Part shown: piece after piece, positions 21,684 through 34,081 of the stretch
How the letters are laid out: each line of letters begins with the position of its first letter
Position numbering within the stretch: the stretch's first letter is position 1
NCBI GenBank assembly: GCA_015501585.1
Contig: JADNRY010000237.1
Coordinates: 1 to 64,000 of the forward strand
Length of the DNA stretch: 64,000 nt
Source of the DNA: Rhodocollybia butyracea
Taxonomy: Eukaryota > Basidiomycota > Agaricomycetes > Agaricales > Omphalotaceae
Direction: 5' to 3'
Notes under the pieces: generated by a model
Seen by the model: the letters and a program-made list of their open reading frames with translations, nothing else
What the model was told of the DNA's origin: nothing
Database searches by the model: none
Program-made: the position numbers and the translations under genes

Positions 21684-23135
21684 CTTGTCTGAGTATCTGT
21701 TGCACCTCTCTTGGAGGCTATGAATTTTGCGCGCTGTAAATCAGTATACCATCTCATAAGAGACAATAAGTCACAGCTAGCGGTGCCCTTACACATTGTG
21801 TACAGTTCTGTGGTGGTATCACCAAGATTCCATTTAATATGGAATAGTATTTTCTGGCCATCCCAATGATGTCCAATTATTTCATCAACTAACCATTCCA
21901 CTGTGGATGGTTTTCCAAAACCGTATGGCTCTGCTGCAGAGCGCATAGGCAATAACGCCTCATCGTTAGGATGATGCTTGCATATTAGCAATGCATGGAA
22001 GTTGTTGTGTATTCCATGCTTTGCCAGCTCTGTTGGCAATCCAATTTGGTAGTTAGACAAATCTGGGTGTACCTCGACGACGAGGTACGGTCCTAAAAAT
22101 TTTAGTAAGAGCTTGGTAGCCCTCCCCCTCAGCAAATTTAAGTTTTTTGTCGATAGGTAAACTTAATTTTGGGTTCATCCCTTCTGTGCTTATTAGCATG
22201 GAAGGTTTGTTTTACCCTTGCCTCAATAAGACTATCGTGGGCATCAGAGAGGTGCTGAAGGGCACAATCTGCGAATTTGCGTACACCTGGCGAGACTTTC
22301 GCATTGCTCAGGTATTTGCGAACCATGGATGGCATGTACCCTCCATCTACCTCGAAGGGAGCATACCCTGTGCTCTTGTTTACGCTGGAGTTCAATGCAA
22401 ATTCCATCATTGGGCATTTTTCTACCCAGTCTTTTTGGTCTGCTTTGACCATTGACCATAAGATTTGGCCAATTGAACAATTTACTTGTTCAGTTATTCC
22501 ATCCATTTGGGGGTGGAATGATGTAGACATTAGGAGCTTTGCTCCTAGTAAGTGGTGTAGTTCACGCCACCATCGTGACGTGTGTCTGAGACGATGGACT
22601 TAGGTAGTCCATGTAATTTCACAATCTCCTTTACAAAGATCCATGATAACTGCGATGCAGTTATCGTTGTTTTCACGGGTATAAGGTGTACTCGTGAAGT
22701 CATCCTACAAATGACTACCCACAGGTAATCATATCCTTGTGATTCTGAGAATGGACCGATGAAGTCCATTCCAAATGATTCCCATGGTTTTGTGGGGATC
22801 GGAAGTGAATGTAGCAAACCTATTGGTTTGTGATTGCTTGTTTTAATTTGCTGGCAAGTCTCACAAGACTTGCAGAATTCTTTGATGTTGCCATTGACCC
22901 GTGGCCACCAGTACCATTGTCGAACATAGTTGGCGGTTCGTTGTCCTCCAACGTGACCAATTACTTTGTGAGCTTGTTTGGCTATTATGCCTCGCAAGCT
23001 CTTTCCATTGGCCGCTCGGCCAGACGGAATGCAGAGAACTATTTCTCCGCCACAATTTTTCATGTAGATTAAACCATTTTCTACTGAGAATCCCCGACTC
23101 TGACCGAAGGGAAGGGAGGGTCTTGTAGGTGCCAA
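21590..23135 (-). pseudogene. Gypsy integrase and chromodomain (pol 3' part)
   Basis: Minus strand. H2C2 zinc-binding region (HKVIGH, then CKSCETCQQIK), integrase core with GMDFIGPF, IVSD and EFALNS blocks, then RGRATKLLLKFLGPY and a chromodomain-like VEWLVDEIIGHHWDG. Three frames are needed (breaks near 22590 and 22140). The integrase inserts cDNA; the chromodomain directs it to heterochromatin in chromoviruses. Disabled here. Confidence 0.85.
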
Positions 23136-24773
23136 TTGAGTGTTGGATTCTTCAAAAACCGCCAGATCGGGTAGTTCTTTCCCACCTGATCTTCAGCCGC
23201 CGTGCCAGTTGTTTCACGTCAAGCCACTATGCCGGCTGGTCTGTTTTTCAATGATCTCTGTCATAACCATGAATGTTTCGGATCACTGCCGGGAGGCTCA
23301 TGCCCAATTAGGCTATGCGGGCGCATATGACCTACTGGCATCGCCAAGGCATGGCAATTTTTCTCGTTTCTCATACTTCCCCTCTTTTGAGCTTGCTTTC
23401 ACAATATTCATTATGATAAGAGCCTCTAGCAATTATAATACACCATGTTATTGATACTGGATTTAGTACTTACTACAACTATCCCTTGAGTAGGGTGGTG
23501 CTCACTGCTAACTTGGAAAAGGTCATGTCAATAATGCCGGTCATTGGGCTAGTCTATTTCTTGATAGCCAATCTTCTGATCTCCAGATCTTTGTACGAGC
23601 ATGAGCTTGAGTTACTATGGTTGTTAGGGATATGATCTGCACAGGGATATGCAAAATTTCAAAAACTGCGTGTTATAACCTATTCCTGTAGCTCATTTCC
23701 TTTCATTATTTTTTGGTGAGTAGTTTAGATACATTACTCAAGCTGTGGCTGTATTTTATGGAGCTACTTAAGGTAGAAATAGGATGCGAAACAAAAATGT
23801 AACGATAAACCGAATTTTTTGCCATCAAATACTCAGGAACATGTACTGGTTGTACACGGAAGGCCTTGAGAGGTGAGAAGCCCAAATGGAATACATTTAA
23901 GAGCTTATTTTCAGCATATGACTGAACTACGTTGAGGTACAAGACCATGGTGAAGGAAAAGTCGATGGAAAAGCGGGCGGAAATTGCCGCTAAGCGCCCA
24001 TTTGCATATCTCTAATTTTCACTCGGAAGTCGCCCGAGACCACCAGTAAAATAATTAAAAATACTGGAAACTCAACACAAGGACTCTGCAGTACTGAGAG
24101 TTACTCTGTCTCCTCAAATTTACAGTATCTTTAGTTGTTGCAACGTTATTAGCGATTTGCCGAAAAGTTGCTTATCTCTAACAACCATAGTAACGGTAAA
24201 ACCACGGGTGTCTTGAATTTTCCCGCTTCCCCAACTTTCATTGAAGGGAAGGGAGGGTCTTGTAGGTGACAAATGAGTATTGGAGTCTTTGAAAGTCACA
24301 AGATCAGGCTCAAGATTGGGCTGTTCTTTACCTGATGTTAAGCCGGCATGCCAGCTAGTTCGTTTCCACATTGCTTAATTTCCTTTCCAATCCAATATCT
24401 CAGCCTGAGCTCTCCTGAGCTACTCTTGAATTTTTTTTGGAACATAGCTGGTGTCAATGACTCATGCCACTAATAACCTCAAAGTACCTTCGGGCCAATG
24501 ACAAAGTCATTTTCCTCCCGCCATTATCATTTGCAGGGCACTTAGCATTATGCACAAGTGCTAGGATGACAAACTACACGCTCAGTCTCTCCTCCACTCT
24601 GCAAACACATAGAAATAAGATAAAAGGCATATACCTCCAATTCAGACTGCAGCACAATGCGCCACTAGAACCCCCATTTACGAGTCCTGAATGAAATGAA
24701 GGCTTGTCCTTATGGCTGGTTTTGCATGGGAATTTTGCTAAATTTTGTCTCAATAAGGAGATTTTTTTCAATA

Positions 24774-25025
24774 CTTGGGTGCTCGGAAAGTAACGGTCCG
24801 ATGCCTTGCGATCAGTTTTCTTTGCTGAGAAAGAGTGCACTCTACATTAACTTATACTGCCTCTACATGATTGATATTATTACTAGAGCTTTATTACCAC
24901 AATACAAGATATTTGGCAAAACAGTAGCACGTATGTCCTCCATTTGCTTGTAGTACAGTATGAAAATTGAACATCACATTTATTTAGTCACATGCCATTG
25001 GACCGTTACTTTCCAAGCGCCCAAG
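24774..25025. mobile_element. Tc1/mariner-like MITE, 252 bp
   Basis: Inverted ends of about 26 bp starting CTTGGGTGCTCGGAAAG (left) and CTTGGGCGCTTGGAAAG (right), flanked by TA dinucleotides (24772-24773, 25026-25027), the hallmark of Tc1/mariner/Fot1 insertion. Non-coding. Confidence 0.85.
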
Positions 25026-25927
25026 TATATTTGGAACGTCAAAGTGTTCCTCATGTGATCTACTTGTTTACTGAGAGCTCGCTCTAGAACAAGTACTCTC
25101 TTCACAAAAGACAGCTAGCTAGGCTAAGTTCACTCCCTCCTTTGCCCATTACCTGTTAAATTTCTGTGCATCTACTTAGTGGCGCTTCTACTTGACTTTA
25201 ACAGCTTTGTTTCCCGCCATGCGGCGTGCAATCTCCTCTCATATAGACTACTGGAAAGGTATCTTCACCCTTATTACATCTACTACACTGCAAAAAAAAA
25301 ACCTGATACCTGCTTTCTGTTTAGTACACTGAAGCAGCTCAGTGATTTGTGGACTCTGTCCTCCATTTTTTCTTGTGCCATATATCTGCAGTGAGTAATC
25401 TCTTTTTTCTGCCTTTTATTCAACTCTTTGACTGTGATACCGCTTTTCACCGTCTTGCTAAACACCACTTTTCTCGCAGCCTGCGCACCTCTTCTCAACA
25501 CAATGCAACTTCTTTGCCACACGGCGTTTATGTTTCCTTACTGTGAACCCGCTCCAGGCTCCTTATCTCAGTGTTTCTTAAAAATTTCCATCATGGGCTC
25601 AGGTTGTGGTGCATGATATATTTATCGCTTTCAATTTATATTCTATCATGATGGTACAGTGAATAGCGGTGGAGAGTGTGCCTTGGATAACTTGAGCATC
25701 AGAAATATTGATATGTCATTGGGACCAGTCACATAGCTGTTATTTACTGCAAAATGTAGTATGTATTTCAAAACTAACATATTACAGGACTTGTACCTGC
25801 TATGCGTGAAGCGCGCTGGCCCACACTCGCAAGTCCCTCCATAACCATGTGGAGGGAATATATATCTCCTGGAGAATGTTCTTCCAGGTGTTCTTGAGTA
25901 GACCTTCGGTTGTACATCTCCCACTCT

Positions 25928-26433
25928 CACTACGGCGCGTTCTATCAACGGCGTGCGAAAAAGTCAGCGACATATTCAATGACAAATTTTGAGCAAAAAT
26001 TGATAAATGTCCTAAGAAAAAGTATAGATTTATCATGCAGTAAAGTAAACAACATTTATGATTATTATTCTGAACAGTTGCGTGTGAGATTCTTCTCCTA
26101 TATCGGGCGTAAAAGGCTATGAAAATCAATTTCTTTGTCACACGCCATTCATATTGTTTTTCGCGCAAAAAACACAAGCGGGAGGCGGTGGCATTTTATT
26201 TTGCGCACGAAAAACAATATGAGTGGTGTGGGCGACAAAGAAATTAAATTTCAAGGCCTTTTGCGCCTGACATAGAAGACAAATTTCTTGAAATAATAAG
26301 CTTAAATGTCATTTACTTTACTGTGTGATAAATTGATACTTTTTCAGTGGAAGTTGATTAATGTTTGCTTAAAGATTGTCGTTGTATATGTCAATGACTT
26401 TTTCATGCGTCGTTTATAGAACGCGCTGTAGTG
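25928..26433. mobile_element. CACTA-ended foldback MITE, 506 bp
   Basis: Ends CACTACGGCGCGTTCT and (right) CACTACAGCGCGTTCT, TSD tct (25925-25927, 26434-26436). The two halves are inverted copies along almost the full length, centred near 26180, so the element is one long imperfect hairpin. Non-autonomous CMC-like. Confidence 0.85.
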
Positions 26434-26879
26434 TCTGAGCTTTGTTCAAACTGCAACAATAGGATATGTATATATGTAGTAAATTTGTTCTGTGGATCAC
26501 GTATGTGAGGGACTGAGACCTGGTTGAGTCTTATACCCAACAGCTTGATATTTGGTTGATATTCAGATCAATGATGTTGCAGCTGGTTTTGTCCTCTCCT
26601 CGTTGCTAGCTGGCCAGCTTTCTCATTCCTTTCAATTATGTTCTGTCCTTTTAACCATTTTAGTGTTGTTGCTCTTTGTCCTCGGAGCATTGCAGGTCGC
26701 GAGTCTCTGTCGTCCCATTTCAAGAGTGTGTTGTCAAACCTTGGATAAATGTTTTTAAGTTGGTGTGTATTTTTAGGTCAGTATCTGAGTTGACCCATCC
26801 ATGATACCAATGATTTCCCTGGTAAGTTCAGTTCAGGTGGGACTCTTATGGCTCAGATTACTTATACCTCGGGCATAGA

Positions 26880-27125
26880 ACATTTAGCGTGACCCCTGAG
26901 GCGTGACCCGGCGTAACCCAGAGGCGTAACCCAGGCATCACCTAGGTGTCGCCTTGGCGTGACCTTTTGTACATTTAGCGTCACCCTAGCGTAACCTTCT
27001 GTACATTTAGCGTCACCCTGGCATGCCTTCTGGTATATTTAGCGTGACTTTTCATATATTGGGCGTGACCTTTACAACATCTAGTGTAGCCTTTCTAAGC
27101 TATTTTCTAAAGTGACCTTTGAAAT
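26880..27125. repeat. Degenerate minisatellite (TTTAGCGTGACC units)
   Basis: Repeated ATTTAGCGT(G/C)ACC and GCGTAACC words at 10-35 base spacing. No reading frame. Confidence 0.7.
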
Positions 27126-27446
27126 TGTTAGCATGAAATTGTGCAACCCTGGTGCAATCATGGCACCAACTGTAGATTATCTAGCAGTATTCAACATATA
27201 CAATGGCTGTAGGACCAGGCTTAGCAGCAAGATCACTTAAGTATGCTTCCTGTATGGAGCTAATGAATCTCATGAATATTCGAGGGTAGCAACATCATGA
27301 TTAGCAATAGGAACGGATGATAAGTAAACATATAAGCAAAGTGAACTATAAAGCCAATAGAGAAATTAACGTGAGTAACACAGGGTTGACACAGGGAGTG
27401 CCTAGACATTGATCTTGTAGTCGGGGATTGCTGCGCAGCAGCATTA

Positions 27447-29200
27447 AGGATGGTTTATGGTGCTCAGGGTTACTGAGTACCTTGCAGAACAATGGGTCAT
27501 CAGTATATAACCGCTTGACTTCTTCGATGAATTCATCCCTTTTGGGTAGAATTGTTAGAGGTTCTACACCTCTAGGCCGTGATTGGAAGACATTAATGTC
27601 TTTCTTGTTTGGAATTATTACTGGTACCTTTGGTACCTGTATTTCCGCATTGGCTCAATGGGTTTGACTATTGGATGTTGCGCCGTTTGTTTACCGCGCA
27701 GGCGTGATGAGCGCCTTAATTCTATATTGGCTAAGTGTTCCTTAGCCAATTCTTTGACTCTTCCTTGTGGAAGATCGTCCAGGTTTTTGTCAATGCGTAT
27801 ATCCGCATTTACATATTCATGAATCACGTCAGATTTGTAGTAGCGCAACAATGTGTCAGCTACTTTGTTGTTTATTGCTTTGATATAACGTATATCAAAA
27901 TCAAATCTGGATAGGTATTCCATCCATCAAGCTTGTCTACTGGACAATTTTCGTTGTGTTAGAAAGAATTTTAACACTTTGTGGTCAGTGACCACATGTT
28001 TTTGATATCCAAGAAGTTTATCTTCCTATTTGAGAAGAGCTTTGAGGATAGCTAGAGTTTCTATTTCAAAAACTCTATAGTTATGCTGCGCTGCAGTAAA
28101 CTTTCTGGACATGAAGCCGGCAGGCCTACAATGTTGCTATGTAGGTCCTTGACCATACATGCATCCGATGCCGGATACCGACGCATCGCAGATGACCCAT
28201 ATAGGTTCGTCTTTATTAGTATTTATAGGCTTCAGTATTGGAGCCTTGGTTGCCAGTCTTTTGATCTGCTGAAAGCACATTTCATGGACTGGCATCCATA
28301 CAAAAGGAACATTGTTCCTTGTCATTATAGACAGTGGTCCAGTATACTGGGCTACATTAGGCATGTACGGGGCTATGTATTGTACTAGCCCCAAGAATTG
28401 TTGTACGTCGTTGAACGTACACAGAGTTTGCCATTTGCAAATCCTGTCCATCTTGTCGGTATCCGCATGGATACCTTTATCGTCTATGGAATGTCCAAGA
28501 CAGTCCACTGTAGCAGAGAAGAGCTTGCATTTAACGGCTTGAAGGAAGAGATGATGCTTCCTAAGGTGATCAAGTACATCTCTGATGTGCTTAACATGTT
28601 CTTCTAGTGTATCACTGAAGACAAAGATATTGTCGAGATATGCGTGTACATATCTCCCAATAGCATCACAAAAGATGAAAGTCATCATTTGCTGGAAAGT
28701 GGCTGGGGCATTACAATACCCCATCATCATGACATTACTGACAAATGTCCCAAAGATGCAGGCAAATGCTGTTTTCCAAACATCGCCTGCTTCAGTACAA
28801 ATTTGTTCGTATGCATCACTAAGATTGATCTTGGATTGATACTTATATTTGGCTACATCCGTTCAGATGTTATCCTGGTCAGGGAAAAGAGTAACATCCT
28901 TTACCATGTTATTGTTCCATTGACAATAGTCAATAATGGTACATAGTGTACCATTTTTCTTTGGAATACAAAGCATAGGTGCAGCCTGCGGAGCAGGTTG
29001 CTGTATCCACCAGTTTGATCTGGTGTATTTACCAATTTTATCAGTAAGTTGCGTTTTTAGGTGATCTGGGCACCTAGGCATATAATAATTATATCGCCAT
29101 TGTTCATTGATTAGTTTAATTCGATGATTGATTTCTCATAGTGGTGGAAGTACCTCTGGTACTCCCCCAAGTATATCTTTATACTCATTGATTATCATCG
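27447..29200 (-). pseudogene. Gypsy reverse transcriptase and RNase H region
   Basis: Minus strand. RT N-terminal part at 29081-28863 (APMLCIPKKNG), palm at 28730-28137 starting MMMGYCNAPATFQ, with active site YLDN instead of YxDD, followed by the thumb (FLGLVQYIAPYMPNV) and IWVICDASVSGIG, the start of RNase H. Decayed RNase H and connection follow (EYLSRFDFDIRYI, KVADTL). Several TGA and TAG stops fall where CGA or TGG would be expected. Confidence 0.85.
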
Positions 29201-29209
29201 CGTGGATCA

Positions 29210-31884
29210 CACTTCAGTCACCCCTTTCAATGTCCCAACTTAGGGCCAATTTTTCATCAAATATTGACCCCCTCGGGCAGGCAGTACCGGGCATTTACCA
29301 ACCTTGATACTACCGGATTGGTAGTACCAAGGTCGGTAATACCAAGGCCCAGGTGCCAGGGGTCCTGGTGTGGTACTACTGGATTGAATTTTTCAAATGT
29401 CTTTTCTGGAGCCCAGAGCCATCCCCTTCAACCCCTACCAGTCATCCCTTGAACTAGACTATTCATTGGGCATCATTTGCCTGCTAAATAGGCTTACAGC
29501 CTGATCACTGATGGTTGCATGATTCCTGCTGCCTGCAGCCAGAGCCCACCACCACCAGGACATTTTGTCTGCAACAGATTGATAACCTGAAACCTGTAGT
29601 TGCCCTTCTCTTCTATGACTGTGTACAATCTAAAGATGTCCACAAGTCCGGGTCAAGTAGTACCCGGATCCATTGCACGGGTACTTGTGGGCCTCAAGGG
29701 GCTACCCGTGACCCGTATGTATCCGTGGGAAATGGATACCCGGATCCGCAGGTAGCTTAACACAAGTACTTGCGGGTACTTGGGGATCCCAGCCAACACA
29801 GGTACTCACAAGATACTTGTGAGTATCTGCAAGTATTTAGTACTTACAATAATAATAAAATGGTTACTAGATGCAAGGTATGAGTGTGAGGTACTCAGTA
29901 GGTGCCTAGTGCATAGAATAGAACATGATGTAGGTAGAGAACAGTAGTCCTTGACTGATACAAGTCTAGAAGCTAAAGAGAGACAATATTCATCATAGTG
30001 TACTATAGTGCATATAGCCACTTATAACTTGCTACATGCTAGGTGGACATATGAGCTGCTCAAACAAGGTCTATTGCATAGAGGAGAGCATATTTCAGCC
30101 TTTATTTGTGCGAAAACAAATATTCTTGCCCTCCCACAAGGTGCTTTTGGTTTCTTGCAAGTACCTGCAAGTAGCGTAATTTTTTTGAAGTGATACCCAT
30201 GACCCGCTGTGATCCGTGGGTAGTGATACCTGCGAGTATTCCCACGGTTCCTACCTGCGGGTACTTGGGTGGAACTTGGACTCGTGGACATCTTTAGTAC
30301 AATCATACAGTACATTTATTTACAGGTTTTAAATGTTTCTATAACAATACATAATAAATATTGCAAGATGGGTGGGTAGAAAGACTGCTGTAGGCTCTTT
30401 CTATGACCCCTCTTATTGTTCTTTGAAGTAGATCTCCCCTGATAGTTGGAACTTGAGCTGGGAAGGATACCTTTTATTCAAAGTTAAGTAATTAAAACCA
30501 AAGTCTCATTGTTACCAAACCATGGAAGAAGGAACTTCACTTTGGTCTATGAATGTTATATCCCTACTTCAGTCAAGCTGAAGGTGTATGTAGGGCTTTG
30601 TGGATTTTATCTGTACAGTATTATTACTGTATAAATAACTATTACAGCTGTTTTTAGATTCTAATAGCTCTGTAATATGAAGTCGTGGTACTACTGGGTC
30701 TGGTACTACCGGTCTGCCAACATGTTATGAACATTTCATCAATTACTAATATTTATTAACTTGAGTGCTAAATAAATGAATCTGGTTTGGGACCATGAAT
30801 TCATGCTAATGTTGAGTTTGCTACTCCCAAGACCTTGGTATTACCAAGCTTGGTACTGCCGAGTTTGGTACTACCAGGGCTTGGTATTACTGAGTATGGT
30901 ACTACCAGTCTTGGAAGACCTGGGTATAATATTACTGTCTGGGTTCAGTGGTTCCAATAGCATGACCTGCATCAAGGAGTGGATGCCATTGTGAACATTG
31001 GACAGGGAACAAAGGCTGGCTGGCTTCTGCACAACTCTAGTAGTAATAGCCTATACATGTACTTTCAAATTCCAATAACCTCAGATAATGTTCAAGCTAT
31101 ACAAATTAATTTACATACACATATGTTGTGTAGCTGTCTATTCAGGATTGTAGCACAATTCAGTTCATCAAAAAATTAGAAGCACATAGTTATAAATTAT
31201 GAGTGGAAGAATCATTGTTGGTGTAATCATCTTTCAACATCAACATGGGATGCCAATGACTGAGAAAATCATAACTTTCCACATACATCACAAACAGAAC
31301 AATTTGAGATGTCTATTTGGTCTTGTACTACAGTCCACAGTCCACAGTAGACTATACTCAGATAATTTCTTTTTTTCCACATAAGTAGCATTTTGCAATG
31401 GAACATGGTACAAACTGTAAACTTTAATATATATATATATATCCCACTCTAGATACTAGATAGTCTAGGGATAGTAGTGGCTAGTAGGGATGCCCTCAGC
31501 TCAGAAACCAGCCTTTAAAAATTCAATCTGGCAGCAGGAATCATCATGTAGCAGTCAGATAATGATCAGGCTGTGAGCCTATTTAGCAGGCAAACAATGC
31601 CCAATGCATAGTCTAGTGCAAGGGATGACTGGTAGGGGTTGAAGGGGATGCAGAAGGGATGACTCTGGGGTCCAGCAAAGACATTTGAAAAATTCAATCT
31701 GGTAGTACCGAGGGGGTAGTACCAGACCAGGACCCCTGGCACCTGGGCCTTGGTATTACCGACCTTGGTACTACCAACCCGGTAGTACCAAGGTCGGTAA
31801 ATGCCCGGTACTGCCTGCCCCAGGGGGTCAATATTTGATGAAAAATTGGCCCTAAGTTGGGACATTGAAAGGGTGACTGAAGTG
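29210..31884. mobile_element. hAT-like TIR element, 2.7 kb, no transposase
   Basis: Ends CACTTCAGTCACCC and its inverse; TIRs about 300 bp (29210-29505, 31565-31884). Flanks share tggatca (29203-29209, 31885-31891), or 8 bp gtggatca if the last G is counted as flank. Interrupts the gypsy RT N-terminus; both coding flanks still read as MIH codons across the site. The interior contains many TTGGTA(C/T)TACC words (30680-30920; also in the TIRs) and a nested MITE; otherwise non-coding. Confidence 0.85.
29631..30296. mobile_element. hAT-like MITE, family A copy 2 (nested)
   Basis: Ends TAAAGATGTCCACAAGTCC and (right) TAAAGATGTCCACGAGTCC; exact 8-bp TSD gtacaatc (29623-29630, 30297-30304). Same family as 6268-6889. 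Confidence 0.9.
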
Positions 31885-31989
31885 TGGATCATCGGTATCT
31901 GATCATCCGTAAATGGTCCTTCCTTTTGTAGCAAGGAGAAGTCTATTGGGCTGTCCTCTTGAACTGCCTTGAATTCCTCATCCCCTGAT

Positions 31990-33206
31990 TGTTATGACTC
32001 GATCAATAGTCTCGTCCAAACCTTCACAGTACGTAACTTGGCAGTAAAAAATGATAAGAGAAATTAATGAGATTGTAGAGCAAGCCTTTCCGTTCGTTGA
32101 AACCGCTAGGCAAAAAAATATATACTCAAACAACTAGGCTCAAGTAAAGTTAGTAACTAGTTTGTAATACGAAACTCACAGAACTTATTATTTGGAGATA
32201 GCTCAACAAATAATAATAATAAGATTACCCTCGGAGATAGCTCAACAAGCAGTAATATGAATCAGAACTAGTACTCGGAGATGGCTCAACAAGTAGTAGT
32301 GAGTGTGGTGTCTAGTACTCGGAGATAGCTCAACAAGTAATAGTGAGTGTGGTGTCTAGTACTCGGAGATAGCTCAACAAGTAATAGTGAGTGTGATGTC
32401 TAATACTTGGAGATAGCTCAACAAGTAATAGGAAGTTGCAACTCAGAGATAGCTCAACAAGTGGCAATTAAGAAGTATTCACTAGGAGATAGCTCAACAG
32501 GTGAATGTTAGTGGATACAACTTGGAGTTAGCTCAACAAGATGTATAAATGTGTATTGTAATTTGGAGATAGCTCAACAATATACAATGAGTTGGTCTGG
32601 TGATTCACACAAGTGATAACAGCAAACAAGTGGGGGTTTGGATTTAAGAAAAATAATACGTCTAACGTACATTGGTAAATCTAGACTACTTATATACTGT
32701 GCAATGTGTACTAGTTAGGAAATGCTGCGGAATGACTAGATTTGAGTCATAACTGCGGAAATACTGCGGATGAGTCAGTCTGACTATGTAATGCTGTGCA
32801 ATGACTAATATTGAGTCATGTATGCGGAACCGTAGTTGACTCAGATATCTGGCTGTGCAATGACTGATATTGAGTCATTGATGTAAAGAGGCTATGCAAT
32901 GATGTCATAGCTGTGGAGCAGTGATGTGATATCATAACTGCAGAGCAATGGAATGACATCATGATTGTGGAGTAGCAAGATGACATCATAGTTGTGGAGC
33001 TAGAATGATGTCATGACTGTGCAGACTGCGCAGTGACTGTTAAAGATCATTCTGGTGTTCTGGAAGAATGTGTGCAGCATTAACCCAAATGGTGTTGAAT
33101 AACTAATGAATGTAAAATGTTAAGTAGAAGTATTAATGATAGTGTTCATAGTTGGTTACAGAAGAAAAAAGATTGGGTGTATAGGATTTAGATCTGGGTC
33201 ATAACA
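31990..33206. mobile_element. Solo LTR, family B copy 1, 1217 bp
   Basis: Begins TGTTATGACTCG and ends GGGTCATAACA, with 5-bp TSD ctgat (31985-31989, 33207-33211). Contains a minisatellite of (C)GGAGATAGCTCAACAAG units (about 32190-32590) and several TGAGTCAT and GATGTCAT words downstream. Nearly identical to 43788-44831 apart from minisatellite copy number. No internal region, so it is a product of LTR-LTR recombination. Sits between the gypsy protease linker and RT. Confidence 0.92.
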
Positions 33207-33211
33207 CTGAT

Positions 33212-34079
33212 TTGGGTTTGGATTCAGGAGGATTGTCCTTCTCCTTTTCTTGTTGAGCTCTAAGCTTAACTTGTTTACGCACACTCTTGGGAAACATTGC
33301 ACAAGATATTTCTTGTAAGACTTTGACATAATTGTCGAGGTCTTCTGCTGATAACATAGTTGTTTTCGGTGTTTGTGATGAAACATTTTCATCATATTTC
33401 TCCAGTTTACTGGGAAATGGTGCGGAAAGCTCCTTGCGGAGTGTTGTAATTCTGAACAAAGATGTTCTTCATCCACTATCATCTTGATTTCCACTATTGG
33501 AATCTCGTTATTTTTCAACTTCTTTGAAGTTGAAACTGCGGCTAGTCACTCTTTACTAGCTTGTGTTTCCACTCTTCAGAATTTCCTATTAAGAGTTTCC
33601 TTTTTTATTGCGGTTCAGCGCGCAATTTCCATTGCGTCCTCCCCCACAGAAAGATATGGTGCTACCTTTCCTTTGATAAGGATGTATTGAGATGTATTCC
33701 ATGCTTACGCATGAATTGCGTTCCTAGGATTGCATTGTATCTATCGACATTTATAATGTCAATGTATACTTTTTCATCAATACCTCCATAGGAGGTATTT
33801 ACACTCATGCCAAAATTGAATTTGGCTTTACTTCCTACAGTTCCTAGCTGTAGTGAATGCTGATGAGCTTTTATGTTTGCTATGCGAACAAACAAGAGGC
33901 TTAATGCCTCTATTGTGCATCCGGAGTCGAATAGCATAAACACTTCGACTCCACTGATATTTACTATTGCTGTCATTGGACAACAATCTTTCACTGGACC
34001 TCTATTTGGTCATGGCATTTGTTTACTTGAAGTTTGAAAACATTTACCTTTTTCAGGTTTTGGTTCTTCGTCTTCATGG
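33212..34079 (-). pseudogene. Gypsy aspartic protease and downstream linker
   Basis: Minus strand. Protease-like segment 33994-33662 with FMLFDSGCT, the D-S-G active-site motif of retropepsins, and later YNAILGTQFM, a typical flap-distal block. A linker follows (33459-33207), charged with KEKDNPPE. Frames differ between segments, so it is broken. Confidence 0.75.
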
Positions 34080-34081
34080 TG

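Larger units (their letters stand above)
23087..27446. mobile_element. Composite insertion between RNase H and integrase regions
   Basis: Gypsy coding stops at PEHHKPS (about 27447) and resumes at FSVENG (about 23086), so about 4.3 kb is foreign. The ends include an inverted AATCCCCGACT pair (about 23087 and 27425), but no TSD was found. A roughly 130-bp block with GGAAGGGAGGGTCTTGTAGG occurs twice (about 23105-23235 and 24245-24372). Contains two MITEs and a minisatellite, listed separately; elsewhere (23240-24770, 25030-25925) I see no gene. Confidence 0.6.

Noticed and set aside
29210..31884. Transposase gene inside the 2.7-kb TIR element
   Set aside because: No frame longer than about 120 codons except one spanning the TIR, and no DDE or hAT dimerisation motif seen.
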